Shown in pieces: positions 1 to 11,574 of a stretch of 64,000 bases of DNA (the first letter of the stretch is position 1; the number at the start of each line of letters is the position of its first letter). The notes under the pieces are model-generated. The model did not search any database. It saw nothing but the letters and a program-made list of their open reading frames with translations, and was not told where the DNA came from. Location: contig NC_037272.1 of NCBI RefSeq assembly GCF_000002425.4, positions 12,226,174 to 12,290,173 on the forward strand, given 5' to 3'. The position numbers were made by a program, and so were the translations under genes. The DNA is from Physcomitrium patens (Eukaryota; Streptophyta; Bryopsida; Funariales; Funariaceae).

Positions 1-179
1 CAAATCCCATAGAAATTTTTTTTAAGCATTTGTTTTTTCTAAGTCTTTAGCTAAAATTGCTAAGACATATTGAATTTGTAGCTCATCAATTCTATACCTT
101 TGTAAGCAAAAAAATGACTCATACTTTTCAACCTTAGTTAGTTCAAGATCTATAGCTTGTTGACCATTTTTTTTGATCT

Positions 180-1210
180 CAAAGTACTAATATGATAATG
201 AAAATATTTTTGAATAATAAAGCATATGCCCAAAATTTATATAAAAGTGTTGAAGTCCATAGACTAGCTTAGGAAAAAATGACATTGTCTTTCAATAAAA
301 TCATAAGCAATTATGGTGCTAGTTAAAAAATCCATAGCACACTCTCTTTCATTGACATTAGATTCTCTATAAGTTTATAAAATATTATTTCAAACCATTC
401 CAAGTCCATGTGCTTAAAATAAAAATGATATTGAAAATATTACAAATGTACAAAATGTACCAAAGGTTCTTCCATTAAGGTAAGAAGATGTTCATTAAAT
501 TTAGTAAGAATCAAAGTAATTTTATTATTATCTAAGATATCATCAACATAGCATCTAAGAAGTCATTTAATTCTAAAAAGTACTTTTGTAAGCATCAGAG
601 ATAATGCCAAATTAATCCAAATCAAAAAAGGTTGTTGAATATAGGAGTTCAAAGCCACAACATCTATAAAGGTTGAAGGACCAAAGAATTGGCTAATATA
701 TTGATAAGCCTCCAATACTTATATTTGAATATCATCCAATATTGGTATATTTTTAAAAATATATCAAAGTGATATAGTTTGATGTGTAAACCACCACTAC
801 GTAAATGACATCAAATCTATAAATAAATTAGATCAAGAATCATCTAATTCTTAATTTTTTTTAGTATGTGAATGATCTTGATAAGACCATTCAACAATTA
901 ATAAGTTTATATTGCCTAATTTCTTCAAATCTTCATAACTAATAAGGATGATATTATGAAGGAATTGATTAAAATAATTAAAAATAATAGGAGGTTATAA
1001 TTATTTAGGATACATAATCAATAATCTTTAGAGATGATATTAGGTTCTTTGGTTATGTATAATTCTAATATCTATATGAATGTACTATCTAACAATAAGT
1101 CTAGCCTTTAATATTGCTGCCAAATTTGTATCAATGCTTGCAAAGAGCTCTACAACAATAATATCTTTATTTGATAGATGCCAATGAATAATTTGAGTAA
1201 AAGTAGGTAA
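180..1210 (-). pseudogene. Decayed C5-cytosine DNA methyltransferase domain (DNMT3/DRM-like)
   Basis: Translation of the minus strand from about 1207 down to about 430 stays in one frame for roughly 260 codons, broken only by scattered stops. A frameshift near 370 leads to a second stretch. Motif I (SAM binding) reads VVELFASIDTNLAA near 1165-1124. The motif IV region reads VEWSYQDHSH near 893-864, where an active enzyme has P-C-Q, so the catalytic cysteine is lost. The motif VI region reads IFKNIP (normally E-N-V) near 760. Then come YISQFFGPSTFIDVVALNSY (about 703-644), VDDILDNNK and, after the frameshift, SNVNERECAMDF (about 363-328) and SMDFNTF, matching motifs IX and X. The order and spacing fit a complete catalytic domain without a large recognition-domain insert. 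Stops and missing active residues make it a pseudogene. About 180 bp further left (1-180) the frame continues as charged helical sequence of unknown identity. It faces element 1 head to tail and the junction is near 1205. Family assignment is from motifs and memory of related plant sequences; no search was run. Confidence 0.72.
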
Positions 1211-1640
1211 AAAAGAAGATTTTAAAATTTTGATAATTAGTGACAAATATCAAGTAAGATGATGCAGCTCTCATTAGCCAATTTTTTTACAGATTGTAAT
1301 ACGAAGTAAAGAAATTAATGCTCAATTATTTGATCCTCAGATATTAAGTCAAGCAATTGGCTTTGCTATAAAATGTGATAATCGACTTTTTGAATTTTAA
1401 TCTAAGAATTTTTTAATGAAACCTCAATGTTATTATAATTCAATGATAATACCAATGACTTTTCAATCTAAATATTTGGAAGTAAAAGACATGCAAATTG
1501 ATGCAGTACGTTTTAAATCTCTTTCCAGATAAGAAAAGACTCATCATCATTAAGAAGGGCTATGTTTACATTGTGGAGAAGCTAAGCATAGTACTTAATA
1601 TTGTCCAAAGAAATGACATAACTACAAAATGAGGAGTACT
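1206..1640 (+). pseudogene. Element 1 gag C-terminal remnant with zinc knuckle
   Basis: The plus strand matches the gag of element 4 segment by segment. DDAALISQFF (about 1261) parallels DEEALMSQFY, DPQILSQAIG parallels DPRTLNEAIS, and MQIDAVRFKSL (about 1492) parallels MQIDVVRVKSL. A CCHC zinc knuckle reads CLHCGEAKHST with the final cysteine in YCPKK (about 1570-1616). Gag packages the RNA genome in the cytoplasm, and the knuckle binds nucleic acid. Several stops and frameshifts break it. The N-terminal half is absent. Confidence 0.75.
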
Positions 1641-1696
1641 GTTTTCAAAGATGGAAACATGTCAAAAAATAAATTTGTCTAGCTACAATAGAAACC

Positions 1697-2221
1697 ATGC
1701 GGCTGAAATCTTGTACAATTCCTAACAAAGGTCCTATTCTCTCCTTAGAACCTTCTCCTTGTTTTATAATAGATATACATTTAGGATCTAATAATCACAA
1801 AGCTTATACTTTAATAGATTCAAGAGCCTCAACTTACTTTTTAGATGAAGAATTTATTATTAATATACTATTAATACAAAAAATTAAACCTATATATGTA
1901 GAAGTCATAGATAGTCATCTATTATCTTCTGGAGATATTATTCATAAAAAAATTCTTATAAATATAGTAATAAATGGTCATAATAATCACATAGTTTTTA
2001 ATATAAGTAGATCTCTTTTTAATCTAGTCATTTTAGGTTTATCATCGCTAAAAAAGTATAATCATGTGATAGATTGGATTTATTGTAAACTTGAATTTTT
2101 TTCAAATATTATTAAGAAATTTTCTAATCTAGTAGAAAGCTATGAAACTAATATAGTCAAACCTATACTTATAGGTATAAAAAAAAATCATCTTTTTTTA
2201 TTTATGCTACACCCATTTTAA
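1697..2221 (+). pseudogene. Element 1 retropepsin remnant
   Basis: A 174-codon open stretch holding the aspartic protease that cleaves Gag-Pol. The active-site region reads TLIDSRASTYFLDEEF, where the usual triad is D-S/T-G; the glycine is replaced by arginine, as in the element 4 copy. It is followed by VEVIDSHLLSSGDIIHK and NLVILGLSSLKKYN, which match the flap and the C-terminal ILGL.WL motif. The loss of the active-site glycine suggests inactivity. It is bounded by frameshifts into gag and RT. Confidence 0.75.
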
Positions 2222-3515
2222 ATGATGGAAAGATTTCAAGTGAAATTCCAAGTCACTATTAAGATTTTCAAGATGTTTTTGAAAAGAAGAATGTAGATAT
2301 TCTCCTAGAACATCATTCATATGATTGTTCAATCGATCTTAAAGAAAGAACTTAGCTGCCATTTGGTCCAATCTATAGTTTATCACAAAATGAGTTGGTT
2401 GAATTCAATAAATACATTGATGAAAACTTGGCCAAGAATTTCTTACGCCATTCAAAATCTCTTATAGGAGCTCCTAGTTTATTTGTGAAGAAAAAAGATG
2501 AATCATTGTAAATGTGTATGGATTATTGAGGATTCAACAAGATTACCATCAAGAATAGATATCTTCTATCTTTGGTATCTGGACTTCTTGATCAATTAAA
2601 TCAAGCTAACATCTATACAAAAATAAATCTACAAGGAGTGTACAATTTTGTCTGCATTAAAAAAAGAGATGAATGAAAGACTATATTTTAACAATGTATG
2701 GACACTTTGAATATAATGTCATGCCTATTAGACTCATGAATGCACCAACTACTTTTTAATATCTTATGAATGATGTTTATTGTGAGTTTCTAGATGATTT
2801 TGTTGTTTGTTATTTACGCAAAATTTTAATCTACTCTAAGAATGTAGAAGAATATGAATTTCATGTTTTTTGTATCTTAAAAAAACTTAGAGATGTAAGA
2901 TTGTATGCCAAGATAGAAAAGTGTGTATTCCATACTATTCAAGTTGACTTCTTAGGATACATCATTTCAAACGATGGTTTAATGATGGATTCTAAAAAAA
3001 TTCAAACAATCATATATTAGAAGATTCTAAAAATAGTAAGAGATGTATAATATTTTTTAGAATTTGCTAATTATTATAGGATCTTCATCAAGAATTTTTT
3101 TTAAATTACACGAAAATTTATATGCTTAACTTGTAAAGACAAGCTTGAATAGAGTAAAGAAGCAAAAGCAGCATTTAAAGCTTTGAAGAAAACTCTTACG
3201 TCTACATCAATTCTACATCATGTCAACTTCTCTAAAGCATTTTTTATGGAGACAAATGCATTTGACTTTTTCTTAGGTACAGTCTTGTTACAAATAGGAA
3301 CAGATGACAAACTTCATCTAGTAGCTTTTCATTTAAGAAATTTTTTAACAACCAAGATTAATTATAACATCCATGATAAGAAACTTCTTATAATTTTGGA
3401 TTTTTTTCAAAAATGGCATCATTATTTAAAAAATACTTTAAGTTTAGTCATTTTATATACGGATCACAAGAACCTCAAATATTTCATATTAACACATTTT
3501 TTGAATCGTTGCTAA
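2222..3515 (+). pseudogene. Element 1 reverse transcriptase and RNase H remnant
   Basis: RT starts after the linker ([13 protein letters not shown] around 2360) and runs with stops through FVKKKDESL, the TKINLQGVYN region (2620) and a decayed PFGL motif, to the catalytic loop near 2810. There VVCYLRKILIYSK stands where Y-F/V-D-D is expected, so both aspartates are gone. RNase H follows (3183-3515): METNAFDFFLGTVLLQ shows D-to-N at the first catalytic position, and LYTDHKNLKYF is preserved. The unit is the replication enzyme of a Ty3 chromovirus, now dead. Confidence 0.75.
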
Positions 3516-3779
3516 GCTTGTTATAGCATGTCTTTGTCAAGATTCAAGTTCAATATCACCTATTGGCCAAAAAAAAAATAGAATTTGTCTAATGCTCTTT
3601 TTAGGCATTCTTATTTTATACCAAAAGAAGAAGAAACAACCTTTGACCAATAAAAGATAATTTTAATAAATCCAAAATAATTTCATCTCCAAGCAATGAA
3701 ATCAATATTGACTATTGATTTGACTTTTCTCAAGCAAATCCAAGAAAACATGTTCTGAGATATTCTTGTTCATGATATT

Positions 3780-4528
3780 AAAAATAATTCCTCTAAGTCT
3801 CAAGATACTTTGAAGTTTGAGTTAAAAAAAACCTATTCTATTTTGAAAGATGCTTATATGTTCCAAAAGGAGAAGCATATTTACGTACTCTTAAAGCTCA
3901 TCAAAATTTCCCTACAGTAGGATATTTTGGATATAATAAGACTTTGGAGCTTATATCCAAAGATTTTTGGTGGCCTCAAATGTAGAAGATTGTTAAAGAA
4001 TTTGTGCAGATATGTGGTATTTGTTCAAGATCAAAAACTCCTTGACATTGATCTTATGGATTCTTCCAACCATTATATATACTAAAACAACCATGGTCTT
4101 TTGTCTCTATGGATTTTATCATGGATCTTCCAATTTCAAATTTATATGATTCCATATTCGTGATTGTAGATTGTTTCACCAAGATGGCACATTTTGTACT
4201 ATATACAAAACCTATCACAAATAAAACAACAACTAAATTCTTTTTTAACAATATTTATTGTTATCATGGATTATCAAAGGATATTATTATAAACAAAGGA
4301 ACACAATTTTTATCAAGTTTTTGGAGAATCCCTTTCAAGATATTGAAGGTGGATATAAAGCTATCTTTGGCTTTCCACCTTCAAACTGATGGATAAATAG
4401 AATAGATAAATCAAGTTTTAAAGTAGTATTTGAGGTGTACCATCAACTATCAACAAGATAATTGGACAACTCTTTTGCCATTGGCAAAATTTGCTTACAA
4501 TAATTTGGTACATTCTTATATTCAATAA

Positions 4529-4567
<39 letters not shown>

Positions 4568-4700
4568 TTATCAATTACACTTATTATCCATGATTTAATA
4601 CTTTTAACTTTTCAAAAATTGATAATCCTATAACGAAAGATGTGGCAAATCGATTATTAGAGCTATATGCAACAATGAAGGTACAATTAAAAGAAGCTTA
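3780..4700 (+). pseudogene. Element 1 integrase core remnant
   Basis: The HHCC zinc region is recognisable at 3890-4045 (YFGYNKTLELISKDFWWPQ, then ICGICSRSKT). The core spans 4109-4396: the first catalytic aspartate is in VIVDCFTKMAHF, the second position is NKGTQFLS (normally S-D-x-G-T-Q-F), and the third (E) is lost in LQTDG followed by stops. A run of about 38 T at 4528-4565 interrupts the coding sequence before the C-terminal part. Confidence 0.72.
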
Positions 4701-4703
4701 AGA

Positions 4704-5162
4704 ATGAAAAAAAACCAATGTAGATGTCTATTGCAAGGATCAACCTCAATTCTATGTGGAGATAAGGTATGGTTATTTCATCATAATATTAAAACTATTC
4801 ATCCTTGTGATAAGTTGGATTATTGTAGGCTTAGACTATTTCTCATTTGTAAACAAATCAATCTACTTGCTTATCGATTACACCTACCAAAGTCTATAAA
4901 AATCCATCTTGAGTTCTATATGTCTTTATTTGAGTCATACAAGACAATGGATATATAAGAAAGGAGAAAAATGCCACCACCTCCTATAGAAGTAGATAAT
5001 AATAAAAAATTTGAGATAAAAGAAGTCTTAGATTTAAGGCGACACCAAAATAGGCTAGAATATCTGATACAGTGGCATGAATATAACATTAATGAATGCC
5101 TATGGGAGCCATCTAAGAATCTAGCAAATGCATTAGCCAAAGTTAAAGCTTTTCATCAATAA
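4704..5162 (+). pseudogene. Element 1 integrase C-terminus and chromodomain
   Basis: The 4704-4958 frame carries the GPY-type C-terminal module (GDKVWLFHHNIKTIHPCDKLDY, then IHLEFYMSLFESY). After one stop, a 63-codon frame at 4971-5162 is a chromodomain: FEIKEVLDLRRHQ, LEYLIQWHEY, CLWEPSKNLANA. The aromatic cage positions (F at the start, W in QWHEY, and Y) are largely kept. In chromoviruses this domain is fused to integrase and is thought to steer insertion to chromatin marks. Confidence 0.82.
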
Positions 5163-5745
5163 CATCTATCAAAATCAAGATAAAGAGTCAAGAAATTCTT
5201 TGCTATAAAACAAAGCAAGTCCAATGGAGATTTCATTCTATCTTGTATGATTGTTTCTTTGGATTTTTTAGTACTTAGGAGATGGAGAACCAACAACCAG
5301 TAGATTCAACTCAAGAGCTATCGTGTGCTAAGCTACCAGATGAGACATTGTGACTATCACAACCTTCGAGACAATAAAATCAAGATAAAGATCGTTAAAA
5401 ACAACATGTTCTTCTTTAAATAGATGGTGAGATACAACGCGTTTGATATCATGACCTTGGAAGGAACTCTTGGTGTTTAGTAATACTTTTGGAGGTAGAA
5501 ACTATTCTTAATGGTATTACTAATGTTTTGTTTCAAAGAAGTTATGAAGGCCTCAATAATGATCAAATATCAGGGTGGTCTTCTTGCCTTAGTATGTGAC
5601 ATTATCGATGGTTGAAGGGACCTATCAACTACCTTCAAAGAAAATAAAGATCAAAATACATGACAAATACAGTTTGGCACATCTTGGACTTCACCAACAT
5701 GTAATCATCACTCTTCGTGAAACTCGTCTCTAGAAGGGGGGATAA
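5163..5745 (+). other. Element 1 3' untranslated region with polypurine tract
   Basis: No gene seen. A purine run (tagaaggggggataa, 5731-5745) directly precedes the LTR and is the expected plus-strand primer (PPT). Confidence 0.6.
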
Positions 5746-6256
5746 TATCACGGACATACATATTTATCCTGATAATTATCTAGATAATAAAAATAGGTAG
5801 AAGTAAGTCAAAGTAGATAAATATGATAATATCTTGTGAAAAGCTTCGTAAAAGCTTTATAGATGTTGCTTTGTCTTTAAACATGTCTATAGGTGATTAA
5901 TAGGTTGAAAATTTGGCCTACGAGGAGGCCACATGTTGATATGTTGACCACTTGTAGTATAAGTTGGATATATGGCATACACTTAGGAAACTTGCCTTGT
6001 AAATTAGATATGTGTCTTATAAGTTGGACACGTATTAAAGGTCCTATAGCATATTGCCACATAGTTTTTAGTTAAGTAGTATATATAGAGGCAAGAATAA
6101 GGTCTTTTTCACTCTTGTCAACTCCCTTCTTGCTTTTATTCTAGTTTCAAGAGTCTTATGTTTTCTAATCTTTGGCAATAGCCATTCCAGTTCTTTCTTA
6201 AATATATATATACTTTCTTCTATTTTGTCACTTTCTTTTTGATACAGATTCTATAA
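5746..6256 (+). repeat. Element 1 3' LTR, left part, split by element 2
   Basis: Starts tatcacggacatac; intact relatives read TGTCACGGACATAC, with the first G mutated here. It contains the TATA box and start region (gtatatatagaggcaag, about 6085) shared with the LTRs at 31837-32383 and 63289-63828. It is 511 bp. Adding the 35 bp at 16533-16567 gives 546 bp, against 540 and 547 bp for the two intact relatives. Confidence 0.78.
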
Positions 6257-7580
6257 TGTCGTATTACGTATTGTTTTGCTTAGGAATGCATCGGGCACTT
6301 AGTTGTTGAAGTTGAGATTATGTTTCACAAGTAGCCAAAAAATCCTAATAGGTTTCACCCATGCGAGAAGAATATAATCTGAATTTTAATTCAAAAGTGC
6401 TTAAAACACTCTTCTTAATAGTCTTAACCATACATAAATCCCAATTACCTTGTTACTTTCATATTTAAGTAATTTAGATTTTTTTTCTTGTAAACCCCAA
6501 TCCTAATCAATGGCTTTAATAAGTTATAATATCCAATCTGACCATCCACTTGATGTGGAATTTTGCATACAATTGTCAATGCAAGTCTTTTAAATTCTTA
6601 AGAATTTTTAGCCCAATCCAACTTACAAATTGTGAGAAAACCTCCAAAAATTGCACCAATGTCACTTGGCCGCCAACTTGAAAAGTAAAGCAATAATTCT
6701 AGCAATGATTTCTCCTTTTCCAACCATTAACTTTGTCTCAAAATTTGTATGTAGCTTGAACTTTAAGTCTTCCAACACCATGCCAATTTTCACCTTAATT
6801 TGATTGATAGATCTTCAAATATCATAGAAACCCTATCCAACCTCAAACTCCCACCTTCTAAAATCCTCTTGTGCTAAAAATAAGATATCTCTAAACCTCG
6901 TTGTTAGATTATCACAAAGTTTTGTATACACTTAGTATACCTAATAATCCAAATAATATCAAATTTTTAACCATAGATGTTATGCCATTGCACAAATTAG
7001 CCAAAATTGCTAGCTCTAATTATATAATATAAAACCCAAATCACTAATATAAACCTTGACTTTGAACAATAATTGCTAATCCCTCTAAAATCCTCTCAAA
7101 ATAATTCTTATGTCTCTAAAATGAACTTCAAGCTAGCTCTCAATTTCTAACCTTCGAGCTTTGAATGAAACCCTATTTTTCACTAAGCCATCATTTTAAT
7201 GGCCACAAGTCTGATTTCGACCCTGTCTCACAAATGGTCGACCCCCATGTATCAATCTATCCTATCCTAAGGATTTTTTAGTCCAAACCTACTCTCAACA
7301 TAATCTTAGTATCAACTTTATCAATTATTAACCTCTTTTAATTTGATTTCATCAATTTATGATCTCTCTAAGGTAGTAGAAGAATCTCTACAACCTAGAA
7401 AGGTAAAATTACTTACTAACCTTCAACCTACTAATTATTAAGATAAGAAAATAACCTAAGAGGCTTTTATAAAAGCCATGTTAGATACCTCAAATTATAA
7501 TTAAATTAAGATAATTAGATATTAATTAGAAATTCAATTTTGATTATAATTTCAATATATAGTCATATTACATCATGAGT
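6257..7580 (-). repeat. Element 2 3' LTR (left)
   Basis: 1324 bp, aligned with 13608-16528 (minus its insertion) and with the element 3 LTRs. The inner end is degenerate (catcatgagt where relatives have cacgaca). It retains the uninterrupted site (acaa at 6992-6995) that corresponds to the solo-LTR insertion in its sister LTR. Confidence 0.85.
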
Positions 7581-7769
7581 TCCACCTTGTCTTAACCTGC
7601 GCATCTTTTGGTATGTGCCAAATGAACCATATGTCATAATTGGCATCACAAATTCTCTTCATTTTCTTCATCAAATCCTTCATTTTTATTTTCACCATCC
7701 TCTCGAAAACAATTGTTTTCTTAAAAAATACCAATAGCTTTAGCATGATCTTCCATATTGATTTTTCTA

Positions 7770-8698
7770 TCTCATCTTTTAAAAATCTTCACTCGCTTTC
7801 CAGGAATAGGTATTTGCAACCTCATACCATCTAACTTCTTTAATGAATATGTGGCATTATCATGAACCATTACTATCACATATGGTCTAAACCAATGTTT
7901 TAAAAAGTTTTGCAAAGTACTATGTTGGTTATTCAGACTGCTATCATAAACAAGTATCCAATCACCTTCTTCAATTGCTGTAGGTTTCAATCGATGTTGC
8001 TTGTCAAATCGAGTCTTATTTCCTAACCTTACCTTTTGTAACCTTTTTAATGCTAATTCCACATCTTCTGATCTTTGTTCAAGTTGCCGGATTCTAATGG
8101 CTTACAATTCCTCTCTTATCAATCCATCTTTTCATGTTAGCATACTCCAAGATGGTTCATTTTCTTCAATCGGCATAATTGGTTTTTGACCTGTCATAAG
8201 TTCCATTGGTATATATCTTGTCACCAAACTATGTGTTGTTAGATCAGCCCATAATGCATAAAGTAGAAGTTGAGGCCATTCTCTCATTCTTCCATTGCAA
8301 GCTTTAGCTAAGGCTTTTACAATTGGTGGATATCTACGTTCACTCTTTATATTCCCTTCTAGATTATAAGCAATAGTTAATGATAATTTGATCCCACATC
8401 TCTTAAAAAAATCATGAGCTTCATGTACATCCAATTCTCTTCGATTTGTAATGATCTTTCTCACACATCTATAGCGACAAATAACTTCCTCAAGTAAAAA
8501 CCTGCTAATTTCCTTTGTGAACTTTGTTCTTAATACCCTGCCTTTTACTTGGTTTGATAAATCTTTACGAACCAAAACTAAATATCTTATTTGCCATAGT
8601 CCCATTGGCATAATAACCAAATCTACAATCCATTTAAAATGAAGAGCCAAAGGATATGTCAGATGCAGTCCATCTCGATGTCGTTTATTTGAATACAT
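7770..8698 (-). pseudogene. Element 2 integrase remnant
   Basis: Frames at 8132-8698 and 7772-8062 hold the integrase core and C-terminal module. The core shows VDLVIMPMGLWQ (first D), ITNRRELDVHEA where element 3 has ADRGEL (second D lost), and SERRYPPIVKAL keeping the glutamate region. The C-terminal part has GDWILVYDSSLNNQHSTLQ and KHWFRPYVIVMVHDN, the GPY-type module. No chromodomain follows. One stop and a frameshift separate the two parts. Confidence 0.8.
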
Positions 8699-9792
8699 CT
8701 AACAAGTTATATAAGATTCTACAAACAAAGTTATATCTCGATACATATTCTTCCACTAATATCGTTCCTTCATTATAGCAAAAGTAGTCCAAATTCCTCT
8801 ATGTCCCGCCCATAGACTCTCATGAAACTCTTTGAGTAGTCTTTGTTGATCTTCTTTAGTACCTACTACTTGTCCTGGCATTCTAATTTCTTTCTTTGGT
8901 CTCTTCCATAAAAACCCTTCTTGAAGCAAAAATCCATAAGCCTTCTTTCTTATTTGATTATATTTTTCTATTGACCAATTCTCTTGCTTAGTCAAGGTAT
9001 TCAAATAAAGACCAATTTCTAGTAATTCTCCTTCATAAAGCTCTTCAAAAAACATCTTGTCTTCTTTATTAAGATTTGATATTGAATAGAATTTTTTCTA
9101 TCATCATCAATATCTTCAACCATTTCATCTTTTCTTTCATATACTGCTCGAGATAACATATCTACTATTGGATTGTCTTTCTCTGCAACATATCTAAATT
9201 TTGAATTTAGTGATTTGATATAAGCAATCCATCTCAACATCGCAATAGCTGGTATTGTACAATTGGTAATCATTTTAAGTAAAGGCAAAGAATCTATTTC
9301 AATTACCACCATAGCTTCAATCAAATAATTCTTTTAAGCTTTCATAGCTGAAACAACTCTCTATAGTTTCTTTTTCACATGTGAATATGTACGTTGGCGA
9401 GTACTTAAAATTTTAGCTTCTAATTGCACTGCAAGTCTATGTCCATTTGAGTCATCTTGACCTACAATCCCTCTAATGGCAATCGGATTAGTATCCACAA
9501 TAAGAATCATTAGTCTATTGTTCTTATAATCAATTTTTCTCAACACTGGAGGTGATATCAATAATTTTTTTAATCTTTGTATTGATCTAATAAGTATTTT
9601 AAATTGATAGCCCTTACGTAATAGTTCATATAATGGATCTGCTATGTATGCATAATGAGGAATCCAAATACGATAAAATATACATGCACCTAAAAATCTA
9701 CAAACCTCTATTAAAGAACTACAATCTTCTTTTATTCTCCCAAACGCATCAACCTTAGTTGGATCTAGTTTTCTTATATAAAATCCACACAA
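8699..9792 (-). pseudogene. Element 2 RNase H and integrase zinc-region remnant
   Basis: Frames 9361-9792, 9019-9324 and 8756-9055 read in order. They show the RT connection (DPLYELLRKGYQF), RNase H (DTNPIAIRGIVGQDDSNG, then IEIDSLPLLKMI and YVAEKDNPIVDMLSRA), and the start of the HHCC zinc region (SLWAGHRGIWTTFAIMKERY). All are interrupted by frameshifts relative to the intact counterpart in element 3. Confidence 0.8.
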
Positions 9793-9891
9793 ATGCCTAA
9801 CAATTATAACTTCTTGTACTCTAAATACAGATTTTGTATCCGATTATATAAGATGAACTTCTCCAAGCTGATTCAATATTTTTTTACAATC

Positions 9892-10497
9892 TTATATATG
9901 ATCAGCAACATACTTGTGACACCCCATCTTATCTAAAGTTTCATCCTTGTCTTCTTTTTTGTACCCCTTTATAAGAACATCATCTATAAAAGATATAATC
10001 TTTTCCAAAATAAAATCACTCAATACCTTATTCATCTTGTTCATCATATACGCAACTAAGTTGGTTGCTCCTTTAGGAAGAGTATACATTCTAATTAATC
10101 CAAGTCGTGTTTTCATTGTTGTCATATCTCTACTTCCTTCTGCAAGTTGAAATTGGTCATAGCTCGAATATAAATCACCCATTGAATAGATTGCCCTTCT
10201 TGCAAACGCCTCAACAAATTCATCTACTATAGGCCCAATTTTTACATTCCTGATAGTTACTGCATTCACTGGTTGCATATCTTGAATAAAACATAATGAC
10301 CCATTTTTCTTAGGCATTGTAAACCATCGACTAGAATATGGTGCAAAAGAGGGCTCCAAAATCTTCATCTTTATCTTTTCTTTTAATAATTCTACCAAGC
10401 TTGGTAAATGTGTCCTTGATACTAGAATTGGCCTTAGATTCCAAGGTACATGTGGTACAGTGAAAATAAACATAGGTGTTACAATATTTGGATCCAT
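9892..10497 (-). pseudogene. Element 2 reverse transcriptase remnant
   Basis: 201 codons covering RT motifs: PKKNGSLCFIQDMQPVN, SMGDLYSSYDQFQL (motif A, normally D-L-x-S-G-Y), LPKGATNLVAYM (the PFGL/PQGATNS position) and ISFIDDVLI, which keeps the aspartate pair. This is a decayed copy of the 48.7-49.1 kb region of element 3. Downstream frames are shifted. Confidence 0.8.
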
Positions 10498-11560
10498 ACA
10501 CCTAATTTCATAAGATTCAAATGCAAATGATCTAACTTATTTTGCCAACATCTCTTTGAAGCAAGTAATTTCTTTTGGCAATAAAGATCCATCAGAACCA
10601 ATCTTTAATTCTTCAAAAGTCTCTGTAGTAAACTTGTGACCAATATTCTTTGGATCTCTCAAGCTCCCTTCTCTTGATGCTTCTCCCATTTCTTCTTTAG
10701 AAATTTCTGGCAAAGATCCGGCAATCGGTTTAACTTTCTTATCTACTGTCTTATATTTTGTCTTAACTATAACCTCCGATGCTTAAAAAGATTCAATCAT
10801 ATCATAAACTTTTCTTGAATAAATTAGTATAATTTTATCATCATTACCTAATCCAATAGAAGCAATCAATTCCAAACGATCTTCCAGTCCATTTTCTTCA
10901 TAAATACTGGTAATCTTTTCATTATCTTCTAATATTCCTAACCTATTCAATTTTCTTTCAATAGTACTTAATTCTTTTGTTTTCTTTCTTTTTAAGTCAT
11001 CAATCTTCTTATATATAATTCTTCCATTTTCAAAAATGCTAATAAATCCTCCATTAAAAGTATCTACATTTTGCGAGAGTATATCTCTTTTTGTACCTCT
11101 ATAATCTTACTTTATAGTGGTACCTCTAAAAATCCTTGAATTCTTCAACAACCCTTGGCAATGGATTTTTTCTCAATTTGTCTCGATTCCGCTCATGATT
11201 TGGAGGCACAGTCAAAAATTGTACTACCCTCCTTCCATCCTTATTACGAATTTGTGCATAAGTTGAACCATCATCAAGTAACTTTGTTTCTATCTGAGTT
11301 GCAATAATATATGGTTGTCCCGAAATAAGAGGATAAGATGTTACATCTTGAATAAAAAAATTCTACTCCATTGTAACATCACTAATCCGAATTTTCACAT
11401 CTGAGCAAGTACCATATAACTCTCCACGTATATTATTGGCTGCTCATATTGTCCACCCATACTCCATGTCAATTGGCCACCTTTGCTTCATATAAAGATC
11501 TTTAGACATGAGATTTATCTCTGAACCATGGTCAAACCAAGCAACAACCGGTTCATCTAT
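10498..11560 (-). pseudogene. Element 2 protease and gag-pol linker remnant
   Basis: Aligns with 49130-50300 of element 3. The protease active site near 11520-11550 reads DHGSEINLMSKDLY, the same D-H-G as element 3. The gag-protease frame ends at a TAA beside gtaccactataa (about 11108-11123), the same place as in element 3. Pol then continues in the -1 frame, here with extra stops. Confidence 0.65.
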
Positions 11561-11574
11561 ATCTCCAATCTTCA

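Larger units (their letters stand above)
1206..6256 (+). mobile_element. Element 1: 5'-truncated Ty3 chromovirus
   Basis: Domain order on the plus strand is gag C-terminus with zinc knuckle, protease, reverse transcriptase, RNase H, integrase, chromodomain, polypurine tract and 3' LTR. This is a Ty3 (Metaviridae) chromovirus. The 5' LTR and most of gag are missing, and the left edge abuts the methyltransferase remnant near 1205. Every domain carries stops and frameshifts, so it is old. Element 2 inserted into its 3' LTR at 6256. The last 35 bp of the LTR appear to lie beyond element 2, at 16533-16567. Confidence 0.85.
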
